64,000 nt of DNA from DATAVB01 sp040414495 (GCA_040414495.1 JBEDUI010000295.1:1-64000); one strand, 5' to 3'; counted from the stretch's first letter, positions 8,578 to 17,719 are shown. Numbers and translations are program-made. Notes: generated by a model from the letters alone, not told the origin.

Positions 8578-9483
8578 GTGTCCGAAAAGCGAGCGCACAC
8601 CGTGGTGCGCGGACGCCTGTTCCGGGTCGGCATCATCGCCACCGTCGCAGCCCTCATTCCGCTGGCCGCCACCACCATGGCCGCCGCCACACCGCTCGAG
8701 CCCACCGCATCATCCACAACAACCGCCCATATCGCCGGCTTCGACCCGAACCGCGGGACCGTGCCGCCCGGCTATCACCCCCAGGATGACTACCTCGGGT
8801 CCCAGGTCGCCAAGCACACCACCGGTTCGAAGGACCTGGTCCTCAAACCATCCGCGACGCAACTCAAGGGCCTGGACGTCAGCGGCTACCAGACCGGCAT
8901 CAACTGGTCGACCATCGCGGCCAATGGCGCGAAGTTCGCGTACGTCAAGGCGACCGAGAACACCAACTACCAGAACCCACAGTTCAGCAACGAATACACC
9001 GGCTCGTACAACGCCGGCCTCATGCACGGCGCGTACCATTTCGCGATTCCGAACGGGCCGAGCGCGGTCTCCCAGGCCGATTACTTCGTCAGCCACGGCG
9101 GCGGTTGGTCCAAGGACGGCCGGACGCTGCCGCCGATGCTCGACATCGAGTACAACCCGTACGGTGCGACCTGCTACGGCCTGAGCCAGAGCGCGATGGT
9201 CAGCTGGATCACCGCGTTCGTCAACGAGGTGCACGCCAAGACCACCCGCTGGGCCACGATCTACAGCAACCTGGACTGGTGGACCCAGTGCACCGGCAAC
9301 AGCGGCGCGTTCCACGACAATGACCCGCTTTTTGTCGCCCGGTACGCCAGCAGCCCGGGCACGCTGCCCGGTGGCTGGCCGTTCTATACCTTCTGGCAGT
9401 ACGCCGACTCCGGTACGTTCCCCGGCGATCAGGACTACTTCAACGGGGACGCGAGCCGGTTGTTGGCGCTGGCCAACGGCTGA
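8578..9483 (+). CDS. secreted GH25 lysozyme
   Basis: A secreted N-acetylmuramidase of about 301 residues that cleaves the peptidoglycan glycan chain. The signal peptide spans residues 1 to about 37 and ends at a MAAATP region. A spacer of about 55 residues follows, then the GH25 barrel. Asp100 lies in GLDVSGYQ, and the catalytic pair is Asp189/Glu191 in MLDIEYN; YVKATE and the late FWQYAD also fit. I chose GTG 8578 because GGAGG lies 4 bp upstream; the longer TTG start includes the ribosome site itself. A terminator follows. It is a single gene, divergent from the CPBP gene. Confidence 0.92.
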   Translation: MSEKRAHTVVRGRLFRVGIIATVAALIPLAATTMAAATPLEPTASSTTTAHIAGFDPNRGTVPPGYHPQDDYLGSQVAKHTTGSKDLVLKPSATQLKGLDVSGYQTGINWSTIAANGAKFAYVKATENTNYQNPQFSNEYTGSYNAGLMHGAYHFAIPNGPSAVSQADYFVSHGGGWSKDGRTLPPMLDIEYNPYGATCYGLSQSAMVSWITAFVNEVHAKTTRWATIYSNLDWWTQCTGNSGAFHDNDPLFVARYASSPGTLPGGWPFYTFWQYADSGTFPGDQDYFNGDASRLLALANG

Positions 9484-9512
9484 GTTGGCCTACGGCTGAT
9501 CAACCGATTAAG

Positions 9513-9550
9513 CGCCGGCCGGTGGCTGCCCACCAGCCGGCTGTTTTTCT
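9513..9550 (+). terminator. Rho-independent terminator after the lysozyme gene
   Basis: A 12-bp GC stem (GCCGGCCGGTGG / CCACCAGCCGGC, one mismatch) with a 4-nt loop, followed by TGTTTTT. Confidence 0.8.
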
Positions 9551-9683
9551 ATGATGCCGGTCCGACCACAGACCGATTTCGGCGACATGTCTGCCGTGCT
9601 TGCCTGCTCCGTGCCACGATGCATTGCGGCCGGTCGTCAAGCCGGCCCTGACCCTGTCCCGTCAAGGCATAACCGGGAGTGAC

Positions 9684-10421
9684 GTGAATCCTCTCTCCGT
9701 ACAGCTGTATTCGGTACGCGATCTAATGGCCGAACCTCGTGGCGTATTGACCCGCATCGCGGAGATCGGTTATGACGCGGTCGAGCCGTACGACCCGGTG
9801 AATGACCCGGCTGGATTCCGGGCACTCACCGACGAGCTCGGGCTGAAGGTCTCCAGCACGCACGCCCGGGTCACCGGCGAGCAGGCCGACGAGATCCTCG
9901 ACGCGGCCGCCACGCTGGGCACCGACACCGTGATCGTTCCGCACATCGACCCGGCCCGTTGGGCCGACGCGGCCGGCATCGCCGCGATCGCCGAGGAGCT
10001 GAACGCCGGTGCGGCCAAGGCGGCGCAGCGCGGCATTCGGGTCGGCTACCACAACCACTGGTTCGAGCTGGAGTCCACGGTGGACGGACGGCACGGGCTG
10101 GAGGTCCTGGCCGACCAGCTCGACCCGGCCGTGATCCTCGAGGTCGACACGTACTGGGCCCAGGTCGGTGGCGCCGACGTACCGGAGCTGCTCAAGCGCC
10201 TGGGTGACCGGGTTCGCTACCTGCACGTCAAGGACGGCCCGGCCAAGAACCCGGAGGACGCCATGACCGCGGTCGGTGGCGGCGTCATGCCGGTCGGCGC
10301 GATCCTGGCCGCCAACCCGGCGGTCGAGTGGCACGTGGTCGAGCTGGACCGCTGCGACACCGACATGGTGCAGGCGATCGCCGACAGCTACACGTACCTG
10401 ACCTCGGGGAACGTGCGATGA
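9684..10421 (+). CDS. sugar phosphate isomerase/epimerase (xylose-isomerase-like TIM barrel)
   Basis: A cytoplasmic TIM-barrel protein of 245 residues. Metal-ligand style segments are visible: VGYHNHWFE, LEVDTYWAQVGG and YLHVKDGP. These are typical of inositol or keto-sugar isomerases and epimerases of this superfamily. The start is GTG 9684 with GGGAG upstream; codons further upstream look non-coding. It overlaps the next oxidoreductase by ATGA. The two likely act in one pathway on a cyclitol or sugar; the substrate cannot be told from sequence. Confidence 0.87.
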   Translation: MNPLSVQLYSVRDLMAEPRGVLTRIAEIGYDAVEPYDPVNDPAGFRALTDELGLKVSSTHARVTGEQADEILDAAATLGTDTVIVPHIDPARWADAAGIAAIAEELNAGAAKAAQRGIRVGYHNHWFELESTVDGRHGLEVLADQLDPAVILEVDTYWAQVGGADVPELLKRLGDRVRYLHVKDGPAKNPEDAMTAVGGGVMPVGAILAANPAVEWHVVELDRCDTDMVQAIADSYTYLTSGNVR

Positions 10422-11554
10422 CATCGACTCCGCTCCCAAGTCGCTCCGTGAAGACCGGCGGTCCAGTCGGCGTTGGCGTCATCGGCGCCGGCACGATTTC
10501 CGACGCCTACCTCAAAAACCTCACCGCGTTCGCCGACATCAACGTCGTCGGTGTCGCCGACATCGACGTGCCGCGGGCCGAAGCGGCGGCGAAGAAGTAC
10601 GGCGTGCCGCACGCGGGCGATGTCGACTCGGTGTTGGCGCTGCCCGAGGTCGAGGTGATCGTCAACCTGACGATTCCGGCCGCGCACGTCTCGGTCGCCA
10701 CCGCCGCGCTCAAGGCGGGCAAGCACATTTACGGCGAGAAGCCGTTGACGCTGGAACGGGACGCCGGGGTCAGCCTGCTGGCCGAGGCGGCCAAGGCCGG
10801 CCTGCGGGTCGGCAACGCTCCCGACACGTTCCTCGGCGCCGGCCTGCAGACCACGCAGCGGCTGATCGCCGAGGGCGCGATCGGTGAGCCGTTGTCGGCG
10901 TTGACGGCGATGCAGAGCCCCGGCCCGGAAAGTTGGCACCCCAGCCCGGAGTTCCTGTTCCAGTACGGCGCCGGCCCGCTGTGGGACATCGGCCCGTATT
11001 ACTTCACCAACCTGGTGCAGGTGTTCGGTCCGGTCTCGCGGGTCGCGGCCGTTGGTCGCAAGTCCCGTGAGCACCGGGTTATCGGTAGCGGTCCCAAGGC
11101 CGGTACCGAGTTCAAGGTCGAGGTGCCCACGCACACGACCGCGTTGATCGAGTTCGCCGGCGGCCAGGTCTCCACGACGGTGCTGAGCTTCGACTCCCCT
11201 GCCTCGCGGCACGGATTCGTCGAGATCACCGGTACCGAGGCGACGTTGCGGGCCTCGGACCCGAACGGCTTCGACGGCGTGATCCGGACCCGCAAGGCCG
11301 GGGCCGACGAGTGGACCGAGCATCCGGCGATCGGGACCAAGGTCGGACGCGGCCTCGGTGTACTGGAAATGGCACGCGCGATCCGGAACGACGTGCCGCA
11401 CCGGGCGTCGGGTGAATTGGCGTTGCACGTGGTCGACGCGATGACCGCGGTGGCCGAGTCCTCGGACCGGGCCGAATTCGTCACGATTTCGACGACCTGC
11501 CAGAGCCCCGAGCCGCTGCCGGCGGATTGGGACCCGGCGGCCGCCACGCTGTAA
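10418..11554 (+). CDS. Gfo/Idh/MocA oxidoreductase
   Basis: An NAD(P)-dependent sugar-type dehydrogenase of 378 residues. The N-terminal Rossmann fold has VGVIGAGTISDAYL. EKPL appears in HIYGEKPLTLE, the motif whose Lys is catalytic in this family. The C-terminal domain is alpha/beta and ends in a strand- and Pro-rich tail. The ATG overlaps the stop of the TIM-barrel gene (ATGA), so the two are translationally coupled. A strong terminator follows. It is one of five paralogues in the window. Confidence 0.9.
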   Translation: MTSTPLPSRSVKTGGPVGVGVIGAGTISDAYLKNLTAFADINVVGVADIDVPRAEAAAKKYGVPHAGDVDSVLALPEVEVIVNLTIPAAHVSVATAALKAGKHIYGEKPLTLERDAGVSLLAEAAKAGLRVGNAPDTFLGAGLQTTQRLIAEGAIGEPLSALTAMQSPGPESWHPSPEFLFQYGAGPLWDIGPYYFTNLVQVFGPVSRVAAVGRKSREHRVIGSGPKAGTEFKVEVPTHTTALIEFAGGQVSTTVLSFDSPASRHGFVEITGTEATLRASDPNGFDGVIRTRKAGADEWTEHPAIGTKVGRGLGVLEMARAIRNDVPHRASGELALHVVDAMTAVAESSDRAEFVTISTTCQSPEPLPADWDPAAATL

Positions 11555-11564
11555 ATCTCGTTCT

Positions 11565-11606
11565 GATTGTGGCTCTGCCCTTTTGTATGGGGGCAGAGCC
11601 ACAATC
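11565..11606 (+). terminator. terminator after the Gfo/Idh/MocA gene
   Basis: A perfect 16-bp stem (GATTGTGGCTCTGCCC and its complement) with a loop of about 10 nt containing TTTTGTATG. It is followed by GTTTT on the + strand. Confidence 0.85.
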
Positions 11607-11690
11607 GTTTTCAAGGCGTTTCAATGGCCGCCGGTTTTCATTCCGCTGAGGCCGCAGGTTTCGTTCAACAGGTCCTAGTCCCTCAACGCC

Positions 11691-11731
11691 GCCTGTGACT
11701 CTGCTCCACCCGTTGGAGCAGAGTCACAGGC
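11691..11731. repeat. 41-bp hairpin, CTGTGACTCTGCTCCA family
   Basis: A perfect 18-bp inverted repeat (GCCTGTGACTCTGCTCCA) around a 5-nt loop, lying between convergent genes. The same arms with small changes recur at 23786 and 48611. It may act as a bidirectional terminator, but it lacks a T-run. Confidence 0.8.
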
Positions 11732-11745
11732 GCGAGGACCCACGA

Positions 11746-12261
11746 TCATCGCGGCTCAGCCATCCGGTCGGTCACCTGATCCGGCGACAATGATTTGCGC
11801 ATCTTGATCGACGTTGGATAGTCGAATCCCGGGTGCGATTCGCGCGCCGTTTCCACGTATCCCAGCCCGGAAAAGAACCGCTGATTCTCGGTCAGCACGA
11901 CCCGTACGCCCAGCCGGACGCCAGCTAGTCCACGACGCACTGCCTCTGCCTCAACGGCGTGGACCAGGCGGCGGGCAATGCCGCGGCCACGCGCCGTGGG
12001 GATCACCGCGAGCCGTCCGAAATAGAGATCGCCGTCGACCGGTGTGATCAGGACACAGCCCACCGGCTGCTGGTCCAACTCGGCGATGATGGCGTCGGTC
12101 CCGTCCGCGAGTTCACGCGCGATCGCGTCGCCGGTCTCGTTGAACGCGGCCGATTCCGGAATGAGCCGGCCACGATATTGCTCAAAGGCGGCAGCGATGG
12201 TGGCCGCGAGCGCCGCCGCATCGGCGAGTACGGCAGCGCGCAGGACAAGGGTGTCGGTCAT
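11746..12261 (-). CDS. GNAT-family N-acetyltransferase
   Basis: A 171-residue protein with the GNAT fold. The acetyl-CoA loop reads ARGRGIARRLV, after the strand FGRLAVIPT. The C-terminal half has the TENQRFFSGLGYVE element common in small GNAT enzymes. The substrate is not predictable. Start ATG 12261 was chosen because the longer frame crosses the upstream oxidoreductase gene. It is the last gene of the AraC-SBP-oxidoreductase group, 11 bp after the preceding stop. Confidence 0.86.
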   Translation of the reverse strand: MTDTLVLRAAVLADAAALAATIAAAFEQYRGRLIPESAAFNETGDAIARELADGTDAIIAELDQQPVGCVLITPVDGDLYFGRLAVIPTARGRGIARRLVHAVEAEAVRRGLAGVRLGVRVVLTENQRFFSGLGYVETARESHPGFDYPTSIKMRKSLSPDQVTDRMAEPR

Positions 12262-12272
12262 TTTACGATCGC

Positions 12273-13295
12273 TCAACGTCCGGCCTCGGCTGGAATCGCC
12301 ACCGGTTGGCCGGTCGCCGCCGATTGGTACGCGGCCTCGACGGTGCGTTGGATATCCATCGATTGTTCCAGACCGCAGGCCGGCTTTTCGGTGCCGCTCA
12401 CACAGTCGAGGAAATGCTCCCACTGCGGGGCGAACAAGTCGCCGCCGGGCCATTCCTGCGCGTCCACCTCGGCGGTCCGGTCGTACCGGGTCAGCCGGGT
12501 CGGGGTGATTTCCAGATTTCCCAGCGTGCCGTGCACCAGCAATTCGAACCGGTCCGGCAATGCGACATGACAAGCCGTGGCGGTCGCGACCGAACCATCG
12601 GCATATTCCAGGGTCAGCATGCCCTTGTCATCGGACGTCCAGTCGCCGGCGGTCGCCCGCATCCGGCCGTTCACGGCGTACACCCGCGACGGCTGACCGG
12701 CGAAGGCGTGCAGCATTTCCAGCACATGCCAGCCTGCGTCCAGAATCGCTGTCCCACCGGACAGAGCGCGATCCCCGCGCCAGCCCCAATTCTGTCCGTC
12801 CGGATGCCAGGCGTAGAGAATTCGCCCCTCGGACAGGTAAACATCCCCCAGCGTGCCACCGCTCACGGCTTGCAGGCCGGCTTGGATCGCGGGGGCGAAA
12901 AGCCGTTGCCCGGCGGTCATATACACCCCGCCGTGCCCACTCAGCGCACGCTGCATGCGCAACGCATCGTCCAGATTCCGGGCGAACGGCTTTTCCTTGA
13001 GAATATGCAGCCCGGCCGCCACCACCGCTTCGATCACCTCGGGGTAGACCTGATGCGGCAACACCACGACCGCCACCTGGGCCGCCTCGGCGTGCCGGTC
13101 CAGCATTTCCCGGTAGTCCGCGTAGGTCGGCACCGCGAAGTCGGATTCGACCGCGGCCCGGGCGGTCGGCGAGACGTCGGCGACCGCGACCACCCGGCAG
13201 CGCGGATGGGCCGCGACCGTACGCAGGTGCGCCATTCCCGCCCCACCGGCACCGATATGCACCACGCCGAATTCTTCCCCGGCGAAACCTGTCAC
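12273..13295 (-). CDS. Gfo/Idh/MocA oxidoreductase
   Basis: A 340-residue NAD(P)-dependent dehydrogenase. The nucleotide loop is VHIGAGGAGMAHL and the catalytic-Lys motif is LKEKPFARN. The C-terminal half carries GGTAILDAGWHVLEML, the region where family members place the substrate-binding His (GG..D.G.H). It starts with GTG after GGAGG. It lies 16 bp behind the substrate-binding lipoprotein gene and 11 bp before the acetyltransferase gene, so it is probably co-transcribed with both. It may oxidise the sugar or cyclitol captured by that lipoprotein; this is inference from context. Confidence 0.9.
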   Translation of the reverse strand: MTGFAGEEFGVVHIGAGGAGMAHLRTVAAHPRCRVVAVADVSPTARAAVESDFAVPTYADYREMLDRHAEAAQVAVVVLPHQVYPEVIEAVVAAGLHILKEKPFARNLDDALRMQRALSGHGGVYMTAGQRLFAPAIQAGLQAVSGGTLGDVYLSEGRILYAWHPDGQNWGWRGDRALSGGTAILDAGWHVLEMLHAFAGQPSRVYAVNGRMRATAGDWTSDDKGMLTLEYADGSVATATACHVALPDRFELLVHGTLGNLEITPTRLTRYDRTAEVDAQEWPGGDLFAPQWEHFLDCVSGTEKPACGLEQSMDIQRTVEAAYQSAATGQPVAIPAEAGR

Positions 13296-13311
13296 TGATC
13301 CTCCACTGTGT

Positions 13312-15453
13312 TCAGCTGTGCGCCGCCGGGTTGTCCCAGAAATACGTTTCCGGATCGTAGACCGCCGGCGTGGGCAGACCCCAGGTGTTCACGAACCCGC
13401 CCAACGTCAGGTTTTCCTTCGTCGGGACGTTACGCAACTCGGTTTTCGCCACCACGACCTGCGGATACCCGGCCACGCAACCCATGAAGAACGGGCCCTG
13501 GTGAATGTGGATTTTGATCATCTGCCAGACCAACTGCGTCCGCTTCATCGGATCCGGCTCGACCTTGCTCTGGTCGTAGAGCTTCCACAGCGCCTCGATC
13601 GGCCCGCCCGACTCGGGTTCCAGCCGCGGCGGTGTGCGTTTCCACGGATTCACGTCCTTCTGCTGATGCTCGGCCGCCGTGCCGCGCACGTTGTAGTACT
13701 CCCCCTCCAACGGCGCCCAGCGGGCGTTCTCGATCGGCACCAGCCACTGTGGATAGATCAGGCAGCTGGGGTCGTTGCTGACCTCCCAGTTCGTGTGCGC
13801 CATCAGCTTGCCGGCCGCCCATTGGTCCCCATAGGACTGTGGCGCGACCGGGTTACGCACCATGTGCAGGCCGATCGCCTTGGCGTCGCGGACCAGCTGG
13901 TCGTCCTTGGCCGCCTCGGTTTTGCTGATATCGGCGGAATAATCCAGGCGGATGGTCAGCGGCGAGCCGTCCGGCATTTCGACGTAGCCATCGCCGTTTT
14001 TGTCCTTCAGCCCGAGTTCGGCCAGCAGTGCCTTGGCCTTTTGGGGATTGTGGTCCTTGTACGAGTCGCGCCACTTCGCGTAGAGCGTTTTGCCCTGCTG
14101 GTTGACGCTGAACTCGCTCGCTTTGGGGCTCATCGTGCCGGTCGTCAGCTCGCCGGTCTGGAAATAGAGGCTCTTCTGGATTTCGGCCCGGTTGAACGCG
14201 TACGAGATCGCCTGCCGGAATTTGGGTTCCCGGAACAACGCGCGCAGCTTCGAGTCCTCGTAGTCGTAGTTGAGGAAGAACATCGACCCGGTGCCCGATC
14301 CGCTGTCCCACAGCAGAACCCGGGTGCCGGCCTGTTTCATCGACTGGTTCAGCGTCGATACGTCGGACAGGTCGATCTGGTTGTACGGACCGTGGCAGTA
14401 GTCGACCTTTCCCTGCTGCACCTGCAGTTTGCCGACCTGCGCGTCCTGGACGGTGTTGATGACGATCTGGTCCAGGTACGGCAACTGGTCGCCGTCTTTG
14501 GTGACCGCCCAGTAGTACGGGTTGCGCTCGAGCACGACGCCTTTGTTGTTGTCGAAGGACTTGCAGCGGAAGCCGATCAGCGTCGGGCAGTCCGGGTTGC
14601 GCATCCAGTCCGACTTGGTTTCCCACAGTTCGCCGACGCCGTCCCAGTTCTTGGGCACATGCGGGTTGTATTTGGGGTGGTATTGCTTCAGATAATGCTT
14701 GGGCAGCACCCAGATCGGTCCGTTGTGACCGATGCCGCCCTTGGCCCATTCGGCCAGCCGGTCGGCCGTCAACGGGGTCGGCGCGTCGAAGGTCAGCTTC
14801 AGCGTCAGCGGATCAAGCGCGGTCATCTTGACCAACGTGCCCTTACCGGAGCGGCATTCATCCGGCGGCACCTGGGCGAAATGCCCGGGCACCACAAGGT
14901 CCTCCCACCAGAACAGGATGTCCTCGGTGGTGAAGGGTTGGCCGTCGGACCATTTCACACCGGGCCGCAGATGCAGTGTCCACTCTGATGTGTCGGGAGT
15001 GGACGACCAGGTCTCGACCAGTCCGGGCCCGATGTCCTGGCCATCGTTGAGCCAGCGCAGCAACGAATGGCCGTAGAAGAATTCCCGATTCGAATCCGCC
15101 GTGGACGTGCCCTGGCTGGAAAAGACGATCATGTTGAGCTTGCCGCCGTACTTCCCGCGCTGCACCCAGTTGTGCGGAATCACGTACGGGTGCTCGGGCA
15201 ACCGCTTGGCGACGGCCGGCAGCTTGCCGGACTTGGTCAGACTGGCCAATTCCGGTGCCTCGGTGAACTTCGACGGCGCAGTCAACGGTTTGCTGGCTGA
15301 GCCTTTCGCCGTGCTGCCATTCGTACTTCCGCCCGACTTCGAACTGGAACCACCACTGCTGCTGCACGCGGCCAGTACGGAAGAGCCGGCGGCCAGCGCC
15401 GAACCGTACAGGAATGCCCGCCGCGAAAGGGAACGATGAGCTTCCACACTCAA
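13312..15453 (-). CDS. family-5 ABC substrate-binding lipoprotein (no cognate permease here)
   Basis: A large SBP_bac_5 protein of about 713 residues. The N-terminus has an SRRAFLYG segment and a lipobox ending LAAC, followed by a Ser/Gly linker, so it should be exported and anchored. The fold shows LHLRPGVKWSDGQPFT and AISYAFNRAEI, standard for peptide or oligosaccharide binders of this cluster. The size is above typical DppA, as in the sugar-binding members. The start is uncertain: TTG 15453 has GAGG at 6 bp and lies 1 bp past the AraC stop; GTG 15447 is possible. No permease or ATPase lies nearby, so it must borrow one encoded elsewhere. Confidence 0.87.
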   Translation of the reverse strand: MSVEAHRSLSRRAFLYGSALAAGSSVLAACSSSGGSSSKSGGSTNGSTAKGSASKPLTAPSKFTEAPELASLTKSGKLPAVAKRLPEHPYVIPHNWVQRGKYGGKLNMIVFSSQGTSTADSNREFFYGHSLLRWLNDGQDIGPGLVETWSSTPDTSEWTLHLRPGVKWSDGQPFTTEDILFWWEDLVVPGHFAQVPPDECRSGKGTLVKMTALDPLTLKLTFDAPTPLTADRLAEWAKGGIGHNGPIWVLPKHYLKQYHPKYNPHVPKNWDGVGELWETKSDWMRNPDCPTLIGFRCKSFDNNKGVVLERNPYYWAVTKDGDQLPYLDQIVINTVQDAQVGKLQVQQGKVDYCHGPYNQIDLSDVSTLNQSMKQAGTRVLLWDSGSGTGSMFFLNYDYEDSKLRALFREPKFRQAISYAFNRAEIQKSLYFQTGELTTGTMSPKASEFSVNQQGKTLYAKWRDSYKDHNPQKAKALLAELGLKDKNGDGYVEMPDGSPLTIRLDYSADISKTEAAKDDQLVRDAKAIGLHMVRNPVAPQSYGDQWAAGKLMAHTNWEVSNDPSCLIYPQWLVPIENARWAPLEGEYYNVRGTAAEHQQKDVNPWKRTPPRLEPESGGPIEALWKLYDQSKVEPDPMKRTQLVWQMIKIHIHQGPFFMGCVAGYPQVVVAKTELRNVPTKENLTLGGFVNTWGLPTPAVYDPETYFWDNPAAHS

Positions 15454-15454
15454 T

Positions 15455-16381
15455 TCAGGCCTCTTCTCTGCCAAAGGCAAGCCCGGCGCGATAATCGCGG
15501 GGCGTGGTGCCCTCCAGTCGCCGGAATCGGCGGTTGAAATTCGACAAATTGTCATAGCCGCAGCGGGTCGCGATTTCGGCCACCGGCAGGTCGGTGTCGG
15601 CCAACAGCCGGCGTGCTTCGGCGATCCGCAACCCGGTGATGTACGCGGTCAACGTCCGGCCCATCACTCGCCGGAAAAACCGGCTGAACGCGGCCGGGGT
15701 CAAGTGCGCCACCGCCGCTACGTCGGCCAACCGGATCGGCCTGGTGTACGACTCGGCCAGATATCGGCTCACCGCGTCGATCCGGGCCCGGCTGGCGCCA
15801 TCGGCCGGCCGGTTGTACCCACCGCTGGTCAGCGTGCGGGCCGGTTCGCCGGCCAACTCAAGCAGAATATGCAGCAACTCCAGGGTCCGCTGTGGCCACG
15901 GCTGCTCGGACAATTCCCGCAGCCGGGTCGCGATCGATGCCGACTCGAAGGCCAGCCCGGCCGCCGATCGGTCCAGCAGCCGCCCGATCGCCGTGAATTC
16001 CGGGGTGTCGAAGAATTGTGGTCCGAGGAACTCCCGGCCGAATTGGACAACGACCGCCTCCTGCTCCGGTGGCGTCGCCGAGACGTACGTGTGCGGCAGT
16101 TCCGAGCCGATCAGCGTCAGGTCGCCCGGCCCGTAGCGCTCGATCGAGTCGCCAACGAACCGCTGCCCGCTGCCCCGGGTGATCAACGTCAGTTCGTATT
16201 CGACGTGGTAATGCCAGGTGAACGGGAAGACGCGCTCGCTGCGGACGAAGTGGTGCCAGCCCGCGGCGACCGAAGTCTCGATGTGCTCGAATACCGCCTC
16301 CACGGAGGGAACGATATCCACTCGCGCGTAAAACGCCAGATCAGCGGCGCTGAGCGCTAAGAAAGTACCAGAACTGATCAT
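15455..16381 (-). CDS. AraC-family transcriptional regulator with cupin sensor
   Basis: A 308-residue regulator. The N-terminal half contains a cupin-like sensor (HYHVEYELTLITRG ... GPGDLTLIGSELPHTY). The C-terminal 100 residues form the double helix-turn-helix, including LADVAAVAHLTPAAFSRFFRR and VAEIATRCGYDNLSNFNRRFRR. It heads the leftward gene group (SBP, oxidoreductase, acetyltransferase) and is divergent from the PhyH gene, with 70 bp between them. It probably controls both from that gap in response to a sugar-like ligand. The first 20 or so residues are doubtful; a GTG start near VDIVPSVEAVF is an alternative. Confidence 0.9.
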   Translation of the reverse strand: MISSGTFLALSAADLAFYARVDIVPSVEAVFEHIETSVAAGWHHFVRSERVFPFTWHYHVEYELTLITRGSGQRFVGDSIERYGPGDLTLIGSELPHTYVSATPPEQEAVVVQFGREFLGPQFFDTPEFTAIGRLLDRSAAGLAFESASIATRLRELSEQPWPQRTLELLHILLELAGEPARTLTSGGYNRPADGASRARIDAVSRYLAESYTRPIRLADVAAVAHLTPAAFSRFFRRVMGRTLTAYITGLRIAEARRLLADTDLPVAEIATRCGYDNLSNFNRRFRRLEGTTPRDYRAGLAFGREEA

Positions 16382-16451
16382 CTGAGGCGTGGCGAGTCAT
16401 TAACCTGCGAGCGAGGCTGTATCCAGTCGTTCTGCGCCCTGGAGGTCACCT

Positions 16452-17282
16452 GTGCCGACGTTGCTGCCGACTCCGCGTAAGCCCGAACTCGACGAGCCGT
16501 TCGCGGTGTCCGAGAGTGACCGGGCGCTATTTGATCAGCAGGGATTCGTTCGTATTCGAAGCGTGTTGAGCGCGGACACGATCGCCGCGTACGAACCGGA
16601 GATCACCGGCAAGGTCATCGAACGCAACACCATGCACCTGCCGTTGGAGGAGCGAAACACCTACGGCAAGGCGTTCCTGCAGGTGGAGAATCTGTGGGAG
16701 CACAGCGACATCGTGCGCGAATTCGTATTCTCCCGGCGGCTGGCCCAGATCGCGGCCGACCTGCTCGGCGTGCCCGGTGTCCGGCTTTACCACGACCAGG
16801 CGCTCTATAAGGAGGCCGGCGGCGGAATCACGCCGTGGCACGCCGACCAGTACTACTGGCCGCTGGCGACCGACCGGGTCTGCACGGTCTGGATTCCGTT
16901 GCAGGAAACGCCGGCCGACATGGGGCCGCTGGCCTTTGCCGTGGGCAGCCAGCGGTTCGAGTTCGGCCGCGACCTGGCCATCAGCGACGAATCCGAGGCC
17001 AGGCTGCAAACAGCACTGTCCGAACAGGACTTTCCGCTCTCGCAGGTACCGTACGAATTGGGCGAGGTCAGCTATCACCTCGGCTGGACCTTCCACCGGG
17101 CCGAGCCCAATCACACCGACATCCCGCGCCGCGTCATGACAATCATTTACATGGACGCCGACGTTCGGGTTTCGCAGCCGGTCAACGACAACCAACGCGC
17201 CGACCACGCCCGGTGGCTGCCGGGCGCGACCATCGGCGAGATTCCGACAACGCCGATGAACCCGGAGCTCTACCGCCGCTAA
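16452..17282 (+). CDS. phytanoyl-CoA dioxygenase (PhyH)-family protein
   Basis: A 276-residue Fe(II)/2-oxoglutarate oxygenase candidate. The facial triad fits HADQYYWPL (His and Asp) and the distal His of GWTFHRAEPN, with an Arg in DIPRRVMTIIY positioned to bind 2-oxoglutarate. Starts with GTG behind GGAGGT. Bacterial members hydroxylate diverse small molecules, so the substrate is open. Its divergent position relative to the AraC regulator suggests shared control with the sugar-type genes to its left. Confidence 0.88.
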   Translation: MPTLLPTPRKPELDEPFAVSESDRALFDQQGFVRIRSVLSADTIAAYEPEITGKVIERNTMHLPLEERNTYGKAFLQVENLWEHSDIVREFVFSRRLAQIAADLLGVPGVRLYHDQALYKEAGGGITPWHADQYYWPLATDRVCTVWIPLQETPADMGPLAFAVGSQRFEFGRDLAISDESEARLQTALSEQDFPLSQVPYELGEVSYHLGWTFHRAEPNHTDIPRRVMTIIYMDADVRVSQPVNDNQRADHARWLPGATIGEIPTTPMNPELYRR

Positions 17283-17289
17283 CCCGTAC

Positions 17290-17380
17290 GAATCCGGGCT
17301 GTCCCCGAATCCGGGCTGGCTCTCCCCCGAATCCGGGCTGTCCCCGAGTCCGGGCTGGCTCTCCCCCGAATCTGGGCCGG
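17290..17380. repeat. 39-bp tandem minisatellite
   Basis: About 2.3 copies of a 39-bp unit built from two halves that each start GAATCCGGGCTG. One half ends in TCCCC, the other in GCTCTCCCCC. It starts just behind the PhyH stop codon. Confidence 0.75.
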
Positions 17381-17425
17381 CCCTGCCTCGAATCCGCGTC
17401 CCCGCCCGCAAGACCCGAGCTGTTT

Positions 17426-17480
17426 CGTGATCGTGATGCGTTTCGTCGCGGATTTGCGTACGAAAGCCATCACGATCACG
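17426..17480. repeat. GATC-ended hairpin repeat (copy A)
   Basis: A 55-bp imperfect palindrome: CGTGATCGTGATGCGTTTCGT on the left and its near complement ending CCATCACGATCACG on the right. It belongs to the same subfamily as the copies at 24021 and 48416. Confidence 0.8.
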
Positions 17481-17551
17481 CCACACCTCGGACGTGCAGG
17501 GGGCCGGTGTGACTGACAGGGCTCAGGGGGACGCGATCGTCGTACGTTCAA

Positions 17552-17601
17552 GATCGTGAGTGGATTTGGTATCGAATTCGGTATCAAATCCACTCACGAT
17601 C
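17552..17601. repeat. GATC-ended hairpin repeat (copy B)
   Basis: A 50-bp palindrome with a perfect 17-bp arm GATCGTGAGTGGATTTG. It is nearly identical in the arms to the copy at 48274, forming a second subfamily. Confidence 0.82.
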
Positions 17602-17636
17602 ATGGCCGAGGGGCCTGTGTGAACGGGTCGAGCGGG

Positions 17637-17710
17637 TTGGTCGGGAGGCTTGTTGGTCGGGAGGCTTGTTGGTCGCGAGGGTTGTTGGTCGCGAGGGTTG
17701 TTGGTCGTGG
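17637..17710. repeat. 16-bp tandem minisatellite
   Basis: About 4.6 copies of a 16-bp unit, TTGGTCGGGAGGCTTG or TTGGTCGCGAGGGTTG. It ends 10 bp before the gluconokinase stop codon. Confidence 0.85.
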
Positions 17711-17719
17711 GCGGCGCGG

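Larger units (their letters stand above)
17283..17719. other. repeat-rich convergent gap
   Basis: Between the PhyH gene (+) and gluconokinase (-) there is no credible gene. The gap contains a 39-bp tandem array, two GATC-ended hairpins and a 16-bp tandem array, each listed separately. Confidence 0.7.

Noticed and set aside
17637..17710. Possible CRISPR array
   Set aside because: Units are contiguous tandem repeats of 16 bp without unique spacers, and no cas genes are present anywhere in the window. The same holds for the other arrays.
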